From positions 911,501 to 975,500 of the forward strand of contig JACKIH010000003.1 of assembly GCA_020638575.1 (NCBI GenBank): a stretch of 64,000 nucleotides of DNA, written 5' to 3'. The stretch's first letter is position 1. Each line of letters starts with the position of its first letter. The notes under the pieces were generated by a model, which did no database searches, was not told the DNA's origin, and saw only the letters and a program-made list of their open reading frames with translations. Below, one piece after another: positions 43,939-52,453 of this stretch. The stretch is from Rhodospirillaceae bacterium (GTDB lineage: Bacteria > Pseudomonadota > Alphaproteobacteria > DSM-16000 > Inquilinaceae). A program made the position numbers and the translations under genes.

Positions 43939-44478
43939 ATGCGCTTGGCATCGGGCAGACAACGCTTCGGGAGGTCCGGGATTTGGGGGCCGGCATTGAC
44001 GGGCGCCATGGTCTTCGCCTTGGCCGGGTTTCTCCCGGCGCCCGGACGTGCGCAACAGACGGGGTTCAGCGATTTCCAGGGCCCGGCCCTTGAAGCTGCG
44101 CCGCAACCAGAGGCGCCGCCTGCAGCGCCAACCCTCACCGCCAGCCAACGCCAGCAGTACGTTCAAATTGTTGAACGCATCAATGCAACACGCTTAAGTC
44201 TGGATAGTTCATTTGACGGCTTGATGCAGGTTCTGGATACCTACACGGCAAGATCTTCGATGACCCGCGAGCGCTACGATAATATAATGTATCTATATGC
44301 TGCATACACCAACCAGTTTCTCCAGGCCGACCGGGATATCATTGATGATATAATTCGCCTTGATCCAGATAACTCGCCAGAATTCAGTGAACTTGGGCAT
44401 CTCGAAGCTGATCTGACGCGGCATGCCACGGAAAGGTTCACAGAATTCAATCGCCGCATGGACGAGATCTTGAGATAG
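43939..44478 (+). CDS. small exported protein of unknown function (GFSDFQG motif)
   Basis: Not recognised. The 179-residue product has a signal peptide (hydrophobic AMVFALAGFL, cleavage near PGRAQ), then TGFSDFQG, a Pro/Ala-rich linker, and a helical acidic domain of about 120 residues (QQYVQIVERINATRLSLDSS, NIMYLYAAYTNQFLQADRDI). No cysteine in the mature part. The second gene downstream (44.8 kb) encodes a protein with the same motif directly after its signal peptide. Codon use from 44150 on is visibly less GC-rich than in flanking genes, suggesting transfer. The start is ATG 43939 (GTG 43936 also in frame). Confidence 0.65.
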   Translation: MRLASGRQRFGRSGIWGPALTGAMVFALAGFLPAPGRAQQTGFSDFQGPALEAAPQPEAPPAAPTLTASQRQQYVQIVERINATRLSLDSSFDGLMQVLDTYTARSSMTRERYDNIMYLYAAYTNQFLQADRDIIDDIIRLDPDNSPEFSELGHLEADLTRHATERFTEFNRRMDEILR

Positions 44479-44813
44479 GGTGATTCAACCGGATTCCCCC
44501 ATTGCCTTCCATTGATGGCAACTTGCGATCCCGTGTGGTCAGCATTGGGCTCGCACAAGCTGGCTGAATGGGGTGCGGCGTCCGCATGGCGCGTCTGCCG
44601 ACGTCCCCATCACTGAGCATTCAACAAGACACCCAAAGTCACCGTTCAGCCCGCCAGAAAAGCCTCTCCTGCCGCGGCTCCCGCAGTCTCCGACCGATGG
44701 GCGTTCTTTCGCTATTTGAGACCATTAGGTGAAAGAAACTTCCTGATTTGCATATTCGACCGGGAAATTTTAACAATTTACGGTAGATGATCGATTGCCC
44801 TGTGGAGATTGGC
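44479..44813 (+). other. 335-bp gap between the two small exported protein genes
   Basis: No gene or clear repeat is visible. The right end is AT-rich (TTGCATATTCGACCG, AAATTTTAACAATTTACGG) and could hold the promoter of the next gene. Confidence 0.4.
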
Positions 44814-45383
44814 ATGCTTGTTCGCACTGCTGTCCTGACGGTTGCGATGTTGGGCTGCGTCTGGATTGAATTGGCGCACGCCCAGGCGGGGTTTGGCGAT
44901 TTCGAGGGAGCAGGTGTCGAGCGGCCAATTCCAACCGTACCCGCTGTGCCTGCCGCACCTGCCGTGACGTCTGTACCTGCAGTACCTTCTGCACCCCCAA
45001 CTTCTGCGCTATTGAGACCACCCTCCACGATTGCCGAACTAATTTCTAATAGATCATTGATCGGCGAACGCGAGAACACGCCATTATGCGTCTATTTTTC
45101 CCCAGACCGGCAACTACTCATGAGCATGATTATGCAAGGCTCGGAGCTATCGGCAACTGGCACTTGGTCAAATACAAATCGTGAGGTTTGCATGAATCTG
45201 GCTGGCCAAGTTCATTGTAGCAGCGAGTATTTTTCAGTGGAACTTGCCCGAGATGCCATATTTGGATTTTCCGGCTGGAGGCCCGCAGGAAGGCGCGGAA
45301 TTGCTCTTAATGCGGATCACCATGTGTATGAAATTTTCCTCGATGGAAATATCTGCCAGAGTTATCTGGCTCGTTTTCGATAG
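44814..45383 (+). CDS. small exported protein of unknown function (GFGDFEG motif)
   Basis: Not recognised. The 189-residue product has a clear signal peptide (cleavage near ELAHAQ), then AGFGDFEG, a Pro/Val/Ala linker (PTVPAVPAAPAVTSVPAVPS) and a C-terminal domain of about 115 residues that looks beta-rich, with four cysteines (LCVYF, VCMNL, HCSSE, ICQSY) that may form disulfides in the periplasm. The ATG at 44814 has GGAG 6 nt upstream. The AT-rich codon use is unlike the neighbourhood. The N-terminal motif and linker match the protein at 43.9 kb while the C-terminal domains differ. Confidence 0.68.
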   Translation: MLVRTAVLTVAMLGCVWIELAHAQAGFGDFEGAGVERPIPTVPAVPAAPAVTSVPAVPSAPPTSALLRPPSTIAELISNRSLIGERENTPLCVYFSPDRQLLMSMIMQGSELSATGTWSNTNREVCMNLAGQVHCSSEYFSVELARDAIFGFSGWRPAGRRGIALNADHHVYEIFLDGNICQSYLARFR

Positions 45384-45551
45384 AGGAAGCACCGCTATTC
45401 TGGTTACCGTAACGCCCATTTCTTGGAGGCGATTGTCAGACCCGTTAGCGCATTTGAGCGCGTCTACGTCCTTGCGGGACGGAAGCGCCCTCCAATGCCG
45501 CGGGGACAATGCATGGGCCCGGCGCCGGTGCCGACGCCACAGTGTGTTTGC

Positions 45552-45887
45552 CTACGGCGTCGTCCGCGGCGGCAACAGCACCCGTGTCGGCACCGGCACC
45601 GGGCCCATGCCGATGGCGGGGTTCAGCGCCTGGAGCTGGGCCAGGGGATAGCCCTCGATGCGCGCCACATCGGCCAGGCGGGCACCCGCCGGCAGCACGT
45701 AGATACGGTCCGGCGACACCATGGGCTGCATCCCGGCCGGGGCGATCGTAGGAGCGACTGTGGGGGCCACCATGGGAGCGGCCTGTGGGGCCGGCTGCGG
45801 TGCCGGTGCCGGCGGCTGTGGCGACTGGCAGGCAACCGCCAAGGCAGCAGCCGCAGCCAGCACGCTCGTCCGTCGCATCGTTCCCAT
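45552..45887 (-). CDS. small LysM-like envelope protein
   Basis: A 111-residue protein with a signal peptide ending ALAVACQ (weak lipobox, so lipidation is uncertain), a Pro/Ala/Met-rich linker (PQPAPQAAPMVAPTVAPTIA) and a degenerate LysM-like module (RIYVLPAGARLADVARIEG, LAQLQALNPAIG) at the C-terminus. It may bind peptidoglycan. Divergent from the lipoprotein gene at 46062 across 174 nt. The start 45887 is preceded by a G-rich GGGGGGCGAG. Confidence 0.62.
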   Translation of the reverse strand: MGTMRRTSVLAAAAALAVACQSPQPPAPAPQPAPQAAPMVAPTVAPTIAPAGMQPMVSPDRIYVLPAGARLADVARIEGYPLAQLQALNPAIGMGPVPVPTRVLLPPRTTP

Positions 45888-46061
45888 CTCGCCCCCCAAC
45901 ATTGATTTAAGCCACGCTCGTTGTTGCCGGCCATCATTGGCGGATCGCCGCCGGCTGTCAAAGCAGCGGGCATCCCTGCCGGTGCCGTGGCTCGTGCGTT
46001 GATCAGGCCAACGGCGTCTTCTACCCTTGCGCGCAGTGCCTGGCCTGGGGGGAGATTGGAC

Positions 46062-46724
46062 ATGCGGTTGCAGGCCGCCGTTGTGCTGTGTGGCGCCGGT
46101 TTGGCGGCGTGCCAGAACCAGGCCCCGGTGCCGGTGGCGACGGAGTTCGCCGCCTATGCCGCCTACGACGACGCCATACCGGGGACCTTCGCGCTCTATC
46201 TGGAAGCATCCGAGCTCAGCGGCCGCGTGCGCATGCGCAGCAACGCGTGCGATCCCCAGCGCTTTCGCCTGGACGGTGCAGCATCGTTCGAACAATCCGC
46301 GGTGACGAGCCTGCGCAACCTCATCGCCGAGGTCGACTTGGTGTCCGCCCCGCTCCGGGCCGACGCGCTGGCCGCCCAGGGCTATACCGGCCAGATCATC
46401 ATCGAGGTGCACACCGCCCAGGCGGAAATGACGGCGGTGGCCAGCTTCATGGCCCTCGACCTCGACGCCGATGTGGACATCACCGCGAGCATGGATGTGT
46501 TCGGGCCCGATGGCCGGGTCCTGCGCAGCTCGGCCGATGGGCATAGCCACGTCACCGACAGCGCCGGACTGCTTTGCAGCAACGGGGCGGCCGTGATTGC
46601 CGACGCCGCATCTGAAGCCTACGGCGCGCTGCTGCGCCGGCTGGGCGAGGAGCTCTACAATTCCGACGAGGTGCGGGAGCTGGCGGCGCCGGGAAGCGAA
46701 ACGGCGGACGAGGACGCCTCCTGA
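46062..46724 (+). CDS. putative lipoprotein of unknown function
   Basis: Not recognised. A 220-residue product with a short signal peptide and lipobox GLAACQ (Cys at 17). The mature part has a beta-rich look (GTFALYLEASELSGRVRMRS, GYTGQIIIEVHTAQ, VDITASMDVFGPDG) and two further cysteines (NACD, LLCSN) that may pair. Normal high-GC codon use. It precedes the aminotransferase gene by 109 nt but need not be functionally linked to it. GGGGGGAG lies 7 nt upstream of the ATG. Confidence 0.6.
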   Translation: MRLQAAVVLCGAGLAACQNQAPVPVATEFAAYAAYDDAIPGTFALYLEASELSGRVRMRSNACDPQRFRLDGAASFEQSAVTSLRNLIAEVDLVSAPLRADALAAQGYTGQIIIEVHTAQAEMTAVASFMALDLDADVDITASMDVFGPDGRVLRSSADGHSHVTDSAGLLCSNGAAVIADAASEAYGALLRRLGEELYNSDEVRELAAPGSETADEDAS

Positions 46725-46833
46725 CGCAGCGGTGGCGGTCAGCCCATCTGCCGGCGGTGACCCGCGCCGTGGGGCGGTGGTAGACAGGAGGATCGCGGGG
46801 TCCCCCCGCGTCTACTGCCCGAGGCTGCCACCC

Positions 46834-48234
46834 ATGACCATCCAGCCAAACCATCTTCCGACCGCCGAGTTGCAGGCGATCGATGCCGCCCACCACCTCC
46901 ACCCCTTCACCGACACCAAGGCACTCAACGCCAAGGGGGCCCGTGTGATCGTGCGGGCGGAAGGCGTGCACCTGTGGGATTCCGACGGAAACCGCATCCT
47001 CGATGCCATGTCGGGCCTGTGGTGCACCAATATCGGCTATGGCCGGGAAGAGCTGGCCGAGGTGGCGGCCGACCAGATGCGCCGGCTGCCCTACTACAAC
47101 ACCTTCTTCCAGACCACCCACCCGCCGGTGCTGGCGCTGGCCGAACGCCTGGCGGAGCTGGCGCCGGGGGATCTCAACCACGCCTTCTTCTGCGGTTCCG
47201 GCTCCGAAGCCAACGACACCAATCTGCGCCTGGTGCGCCACTACTGGGCAAGCCAGGGCAAGCCGGGCAAGACCGTCGTGATCGCCCGCAAGAACGGCTA
47301 TCACGGCTCCACCGTCGGGGCCGCCAGCCTCGGCGGCATGAAGCCGATGCACGCCCAGGGCGGCCTGCCGATCCCCGGCATCCGCCACATCGACCAGCCC
47401 TACTGGTACGGTGAGGGCGGCGACGAGAGCCCGGAGGCGTTCGGCCTGGCCCGCGCCCGCGCGCTGGAAGCGGCGATCGAGGAGATCGGCGAGGACAAGG
47501 TGGCGGCCTTCATCGCCGAGCCGGTGCAGGGCGCCGGCGGCGTCATCATCCCGCCCGACACCTACTGGCCGGAAATCCAACGCATTTGCGACGCCCACGA
47601 GATCCTGCTGATCGCCGACGAGGTGATCTCCGGTTTCGGCCGGCTCGGCACCTGGTTCGGCAGCCAGTATTACGGCATCCGCCCGGATCTGATGACGCTG
47701 GCCAAGGGGCTCAGCTCCGGCTACCTGCCCATCGGTGCCGTCATGGTGTCCGACCGCGTGGCCGGCGGCCTCATCGAAGACGGCGGCGAGTTCTTCCACG
47801 GCTACACCTACTCCGGCCACCCGGTGGCCTGTGCCGTCGCCCTGGAAAACCTGCGCATCCTGGAAGAGGAAGGCGTGGTGGAACGGGTCCGCGAGGACGT
47901 GGCCCCCTATCTCGCCGAACGCTGGCGGGAACTGGGCGACCATCCGCTGGTGGGCGAAGCGCGCATCGTCGGCATGATGGGCGCGCTGGAGCTGACGCCG
48001 GACAAGGCCAGCCGTGCCCGCTTCGCCGCGGAGGAAGGCACCGTCGGCCTGCGCTGCCGCGAGCGCTGCTTTGCCAACGGGCTGGTGATGCGCCATGTGC
48101 GCGACAGCATGATCATCGCCCCGCCCCTGGTGATCAGCCATGGCGGCATCGACCGGTTGATCGAGCTGGCGCGCAAGAGCCTCGACGACACGCTGGCGGG
48201 CCTGCGCGCCGATGGGCTGATGGTGGCGGCCTGA
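46834..48234 (+). CDS. class III aminotransferase (putrescine/omega-amino acid:pyruvate type)
   Basis: PLP-dependent enzyme of 466 residues that probably moves the amino group of putrescine or a related omega-amine to pyruvate (SpuC-like). Motifs: SGLWCTNIGYGREEL, CGSGSEANDTNLRLVRHYW, NGYHGSTVGAASLGG, AEPVQGAGGVIIPP, LIADEVISGFGRLG and the PLP lysine in TLAKGLSSGYLPIGA. A 5-nt gap to the following oxidase gene and agmatinase after that mark a catabolic operon. Confidence 0.88.
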   Translation: MTIQPNHLPTAELQAIDAAHHLHPFTDTKALNAKGARVIVRAEGVHLWDSDGNRILDAMSGLWCTNIGYGREELAEVAADQMRRLPYYNTFFQTTHPPVLALAERLAELAPGDLNHAFFCGSGSEANDTNLRLVRHYWASQGKPGKTVVIARKNGYHGSTVGAASLGGMKPMHAQGGLPIPGIRHIDQPYWYGEGGDESPEAFGLARARALEAAIEEIGEDKVAAFIAEPVQGAGGVIIPPDTYWPEIQRICDAHEILLIADEVISGFGRLGTWFGSQYYGIRPDLMTLAKGLSSGYLPIGAVMVSDRVAGGLIEDGGEFFHGYTYSGHPVACAVALENLRILEEEGVVERVREDVAPYLAERWRELGDHPLVGEARIVGMMGALELTPDKASRARFAAEEGTVGLRCRERCFANGLVMRHVRDSMIIAPPLVISHGGIDRLIELARKSLDDTLAGLRADGLMVAA

Positions 48235-48239
48235 CCAGC

Positions 48240-49541
48240 ATGGATCTGCTGCACGTCAACGACCGTCCGGGTGCCTATCCGCCCTCCTGGTACGCCGCCA
48301 CCGCCCCGTTGCTCGACCCGCTGCCCGCACTGGCCGCCGACACCGAAGCCGATGTCTGCGTGATCGGAGCCGGCTACACCGGCCTGTCGACGGCGCTTCA
48401 CCTGGCGGAGCGCGGCCGCCGCGTGGTGGTGCTGGAGGCCCACCGGGTGGGCTGGGGCGCCTCGGGCCGTAACGGCGGCCAGATCGGTTCCGGCCAGCGC
48501 ATCGGCCAGCTCGCCCTGGAACGCCTGGTGGGCCGCGACGCCGCCCGCCGCCTGTGGGACCTGGGCGAAGCGGCCAAGACCCTGGTGCACGAGCTGATCG
48601 ACCGCCACGCCATCGCTTGCGACGCCGCCTCCGGCGTGGTGCATGCCGACCATCGCGCCCGCTTCGTCGCCGCCACCCGCCAGGGGGTTGACCACCTGCG
48701 CAATGCCTACGGGTACACGCAGATCCGCTTTCTCGACCGCGACGAGATGCGGGCGATCGTGAACTCCGCCGACTACCACGGCGGCGCGCTCGACACCGGG
48801 GCCGGCCACCTGCACCCGCTGCGCTATGCCCTCGGCCTCGCCCGCGCGGCCCTGGCGGCCGGCGTGAGCATCCACGAAACCACCGAAGCCCTGGCGGTGG
48901 AGCCCGGCTGCCCGGCGGTGGTCGCCACCCCCGGCGGCCGCGTGCGCGCCGGCACGGTGGTGCTGGCGTGCAACGGCTACCTGCGCGGGCTCGATGCCCA
49001 GGTGGCGGCCCGCGTGCTGCCCATCAACAACTACATCGTCGCCACCGCACCGCTGGGGCCGGACGGCATCCGCACCGTCCTTCGCGACAACGTCGCGGTG
49101 GCCGACAGCCGCTTCGTCATCAACTACTTCCGGCCGACCCCCGACCACCGCCTGCTGTTCGGCGGCGGCGAGAGCTACGGCTACGCCTTTCCCCGCGACA
49201 TCAAGGCGTTCGTGCGCCGGCCCATGCTGAAGGTGTTCCCCCAGTTGGCCGATACGCCGCTGGAGTACGGCTGGGGCGGCACGCTCGCCATCACCCGCTC
49301 GCGCCTGCCGCTGTTGTGCCGGCCGGCCAAGGGGGTGGTGTCGGCCTCGGGCTATTCCGGCCAGGGGGTGGCGCTGGCGACCCTGGCGGGCCAGGTGGTG
49401 GCCGAAGCCATCGCCGGGGAGACCGGGCGGTTCGATGCCATGGCGGCGGCCCCCACTCCGCCGTTCCCCGGCGGCACCCGGCTGCGCCACGGCTTGCTGA
49501 CGCTCGCCATGACGTATTACGCACTGCGCGACCGGCTTTAG
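48240..49541 (+). CDS. puuB: FAD-dependent oxidoreductase, gamma-glutamylputrescine oxidase-like
   Basis: DAO-family flavoenzyme of 433 residues. FAD motif VIGAGYTGLSTALHLAE at about 41-57, VGWGASGRNGGQIGSGQR, and NNYIVATAPLG typical of PuuB/OrdL proteins. In the Puu pathway it oxidises gamma-glutamylputrescine to the aldehyde; a related amine substrate is possible. It lies between the aminotransferase (5 nt) and agmatinase (12 nt). Confidence 0.85.
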   Translation: MDLLHVNDRPGAYPPSWYAATAPLLDPLPALAADTEADVCVIGAGYTGLSTALHLAERGRRVVVLEAHRVGWGASGRNGGQIGSGQRIGQLALERLVGRDAARRLWDLGEAAKTLVHELIDRHAIACDAASGVVHADHRARFVAATRQGVDHLRNAYGYTQIRFLDRDEMRAIVNSADYHGGALDTGAGHLHPLRYALGLARAALAAGVSIHETTEALAVEPGCPAVVATPGGRVRAGTVVLACNGYLRGLDAQVAARVLPINNYIVATAPLGPDGIRTVLRDNVAVADSRFVINYFRPTPDHRLLFGGGESYGYAFPRDIKAFVRRPMLKVFPQLADTPLEYGWGGTLAITRSRLPLLCRPAKGVVSASGYSGQGVALATLAGQVVAEAIAGETGRFDAMAAAPTPPFPGGTRLRHGLLTLAMTYYALRDRL

Positions 49542-49553
49542 GAGCCCGACCCC

Positions 49554-50528
49554 ATGACCCAGAGCGACCACGGCGACCAGGCGTTTCGGGCAGGCGCGCT
49601 GACCGGCCGGCGGCGCGAGATGACCTATGGCGGCGCGCTTAGCTTCCTGCGCCGCAAGTACACCCGCGACCTGACGGGGGCCGACGTGGTGGTGAGCGGC
49701 ATCCCCTATGACGGCGCCACCACCTTCCGGCCCGGCTGCCGCCTCGGCCCCCAGGCGATCCGTGCCGCCTCTGTGCAGCTTGCCGAACTCAGGGCTTTCC
49801 CCTTCGGCTTCGACCCCTTCGACCACCTGGCGGTGATCGACTGGGGCGACTGCTTCCTGGAGCCGGCCCATCCCGCCACCGTCCCCACCGCCATCGCGGC
49901 ACATGCCGCGGCCATCCTCGACAGCGGCGCGAAGATGCTCACCTTCGGCGGTGACCACTTCGTCGCCTACCCGCTGCTGAAGGCCCATGCCGCCCACCAC
50001 GGCCCCTTGGCGCTGGTGCAGTTCGATGCCCACTCGGACACCTGGGAGGACGACGGCACCGGACTCGACCACGGCACCATGTTCGCCCGCGCGGCGGCCG
50101 AAGGCGTGGTCGACCCCGCGCAGTCGATCCAGGTGGGCCTGCGCACCCACAACGACAGCGATTGCGGGTTCGAGATCTTGACCAGCCCGTGGATCCACCG
50201 CCACGGCACGGAGGCCACCACGGCGGCCATCCGTGCCCGCGTCGGCGCAGCACCGGTCTACGTCACCTTCGATATCGACGTGCTCGATCCCGCCTTCGCC
50301 CCCGGCACCGGCACACCCGTGGCCGGCGGGCTCGCCACCTGGCAGGCGCTGGAGCTGGTGCGCGGGCTCGCCGGGCTTAACCTGGTGGGCATGGACGTTG
50401 TGGAGGTCTCTCCCCCCTACGACCATGCCGAGGTGACGGCGCTCGCCGCCGCTACGGTGGCGCACGACTGGCTGTGCCTGCTGGCCGAAGCCAAGGGGGC
50501 GGTGCGCCGGCCCACCGGGCGGATCTGA
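49554..50528 (+). CDS. speB: agmatinase / ureohydrolase
   Basis: Mn-dependent hydrolase of 324 residues that would split agmatine into putrescine and urea. The metal motifs are complete: GGDHFVAYPLL, DAHSDTW and FDIDVLDPAFAPGTGTP. A guanidinobutyrase or similar specificity cannot be excluded from sequence. Its position directly after puuB-like and aminotransferase genes supports supply of putrescine from agmatine. Last gene of the operon. Confidence 0.88.
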   Translation: MTQSDHGDQAFRAGALTGRRREMTYGGALSFLRRKYTRDLTGADVVVSGIPYDGATTFRPGCRLGPQAIRAASVQLAELRAFPFGFDPFDHLAVIDWGDCFLEPAHPATVPTAIAAHAAAILDSGAKMLTFGGDHFVAYPLLKAHAAHHGPLALVQFDAHSDTWEDDGTGLDHGTMFARAAAEGVVDPAQSIQVGLRTHNDSDCGFEILTSPWIHRHGTEATTAAIRARVGAAPVYVTFDIDVLDPAFAPGTGTPVAGGLATWQALELVRGLAGLNLVGMDVVEVSPPYDHAEVTALAAATVAHDWLCLLAEAKGAVRRPTGRI

Positions 50529-50648
50529 CCGCGCCCGACGCACGCGCGCGGACCAGCACGTGCGCGGACCGGCCCAGCCTGTCGGCTTGCCCCCGGCGCC
50601 ACCGCATCTATGGTGGCCGGCATCTGAGTTGATGTTTCCGGGACAGCC

Positions 50649-51305
50649 ATGGCCGAACCCCCACATAACGGCGGCACCGCCGACAAGGACCGCGGCCCGG
50701 CATTCTGGGATACCAAGTTCGCCGCCGCCGACTATGTCTACGGCACCCGGCCCAACGCCTTCGTGGCCGACCAGAGCTATCGGCTCGACCCCGGCTCGCG
50801 CGTGCTGGCGGTGGCCGACGGCGAGGGCCGCAACGGTGTGTGGCTGGCCGGCCAGGGCCACCGGGTGACGGCGGTCGACTTCTCGCCGCGGGCACTGCAG
50901 AAGGCGGCCGCTTTGGCGCTGGGGCGCGGCGTGGCGCTGCGCACCGTCTGCGCCGACCTGCTGGAGTGGGACTGGCCGGCCGACGCCTTCGATGCCGCGG
51001 TGATGACCTTCCTCCACCTGCCGCCGGACAACCGCCGGCCGGTGCTGGCCGGCATCGCCCGCACGCTCAGGCCGGGCGGCCTGCTGCTGGCCGAAGGCTT
51101 CGCACCGGCGCAGGTGGACCGGCCGTCGGGCGGCCCGCGCGATCCCGCCCTGCTCTACGATCCCGGGGTGCTGGCGGGCGAGGTGACCGATCTGGGCCTC
51201 GCGGTGGTGGCGTGTGCGGTGGAAGAGGTGACGCTGAGCGAAGGCCGCGGCCACAACGGCCCGGCGGCCGTAACCCGCCTGATCGTCCGCAAGCCGGAAG
51301 ACTAG
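50649..51305 (+). CDS. class I SAM-dependent methyltransferase
   Basis: A 218-residue Rossmann-fold methyltransferase of the TehB/UbiE-like type: FWDTKFAAADYVYGTRPNAF at the N-terminus, SAM motif I VLAVADGEGRNGVWLA, VTAVDFSPRALQKA, and FDAAVMTFLHLPP. The substrate is unknown. Separate from the polyamine operon by 120 nt. Its end is followed by repeat B and the convergent squalene-synthase-like gene. Confidence 0.85.
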   Translation: MAEPPHNGGTADKDRGPAFWDTKFAAADYVYGTRPNAFVADQSYRLDPGSRVLAVADGEGRNGVWLAGQGHRVTAVDFSPRALQKAAALALGRGVALRTVCADLLEWDWPADAFDAAVMTFLHLPPDNRRPVLAGIARTLRPGGLLLAEGFAPAQVDRPSGGPRDPALLYDPGVLAGEVTDLGLAVVACAVEEVTLSEGRGHNGPAAVTRLIVRKPED

Positions 51306-51329
51306 CGTTCCTTGGGTTCAGTCTGCGCC

Positions 51330-51395
51330 GGCCCGCGCGCCACCCGGCCACCCAGGCCATTGTAAACTATTGGGCGGCCGGGTGGGGTGTGGGCC
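51330..51395. repeat. palindromic repeat family B, copy 1
   Basis: Long imperfect stem: GGCCCGCGCGCCACCCGGCC on the left and GGCCGGGTGGGGTGTGGGCC on the right, with an AT-rich CCATTGTAAACTATTG centre. It sits between two convergent genes and could act as a bidirectional terminator. Confidence 0.7.
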
Positions 51396-51420
51396 GGTGC
51401 CGTAAACACCTGACGCCCGA

Positions 51421-52260
51421 TCAGTACCGCTTCCTGAGCGCGTGCCACAGCAGGGCCGCGGCCAGGTTGGCCGGGCGGCGCGCCACGGCGGGGTGGAACA
51501 CGTCGAACCGGCAGCGCCGCAGCACGCGCAAGTGGCGGGCCGCAATCACAGCCGGCAGCAGGGCCGGACGGGCAGCCGGCGGTACCTGGGGCGCCAACTC
51601 CCGGCCGTGCGCCAGGTGGCCTTCGGCGGCGGTGCACACCCGCTCCACCGCGCGGGCCAGGGCTGCGTGGGGCCGCAGCTCGAACAGCTCGCCGAGATCG
51701 ACCGCCACCTCTTCCACCACCGCCGTCGGCAAGGTGATGCGCCGCCGCGCGGCATCCAGCGGCAGCCGCCGCATCAACCCGGCCAGCGCATAGGCTGTGC
51801 CCACCGCCTCCGCGGCGGCCTGGGCGGGCCCGTCGCGCACCCCCAGGACCTCCAGCCACAGGCCGAGCAGCGGTGCTGCGGTGTCGCGGGCGTAGGCTTC
51901 CAGGGCCGCCAGATCGGGCGGGGCGGTGTCGTCCAGGTCGTGCTCACGCGCGTCGATCAGCCGGTCGAACCGGGCACGGGTGAGGCCGTGGGCGGCGACC
52001 GCCGCAGCCAGGGGCTCCACCACCAGGTGGGCGCGCGGCGTGCCGGCGTAGGCGCCGTCCAGCGCCTCGCGCCACCATTGCAGGCGGATCTGGCCGAGGA
52101 GCGGGTCCGACACCACCTCGCGGGTCTTCGCCACCTCGCCATTGAAGGCGAGCAGCGCGAAGGTCGCCTCGCGCCGGTCGGCCGGGGTGAAAAGCGCCGC
52201 CAGGAACCGCTCCGGGTCGTGGCGACGCACCTCCTCGCCGCAATAGCTGAGCTGGGGCAT
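51421..52260 (-). CDS. squalene/phytoene synthase family protein, NDUFAF6-like
   Basis: A 279-residue all-helical protein. The N-terminus (YCGEEVRRHDPERFLAALF, FALLAFNGEVAKTREVVSD, LGQIRLQWWREALDG) resembles the complex I assembly factor NDUFAF6 group. The paired Asp-rich motifs needed by true squalene/phytoene synthases are not evident (only a REHDLDD-type sequence), so prenyl synthase activity is doubtful. The neighbouring Mth938-like gene is a homologue of another complex I assembly factor. Start ATG 52260; divergent from sodB across 193 nt. Confidence 0.8.
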   Translation of the reverse strand: MPQLSYCGEEVRRHDPERFLAALFTPADRREATFALLAFNGEVAKTREVVSDPLLGQIRLQWWREALDGAYAGTPRAHLVVEPLAAAVAAHGLTRARFDRLIDAREHDLDDTAPPDLAALEAYARDTAAPLLGLWLEVLGVRDGPAQAAAEAVGTAYALAGLMRRLPLDAARRRITLPTAVVEEVAVDLGELFELRPHAALARAVERVCTAAEGHLAHGRELAPQVPPAARPALLPAVIAARHLRVLRRCRFDVFHPAVARRPANLAAALLWHALRKRY

Positions 52261-52453
52261 GGGGCAGCGTCTCCGGCGGGTTCCGATGCAAATCGGCGCA
52301 CCGGACCCTATCCGATCCGGGCGGCTGCGCAAATCCGAGCTTCACAGTCTGGCTTTGGCACCCTATGTCACCGGGGGACCATCAAGCCATTCAGGGTCTG
52401 TTGAGACTCACAAGGCCCTAGGCCGACCAAGCAACCAGGAGAGGACACAACAC

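Noticed and set aside
47907..51254. Minus-strand open frame of more than 1100 codons
   Set aside because: It runs antisense to aminotransferase, oxidase, agmatinase and methyltransferase genes that all have clear motifs, and has shadow-type composition.
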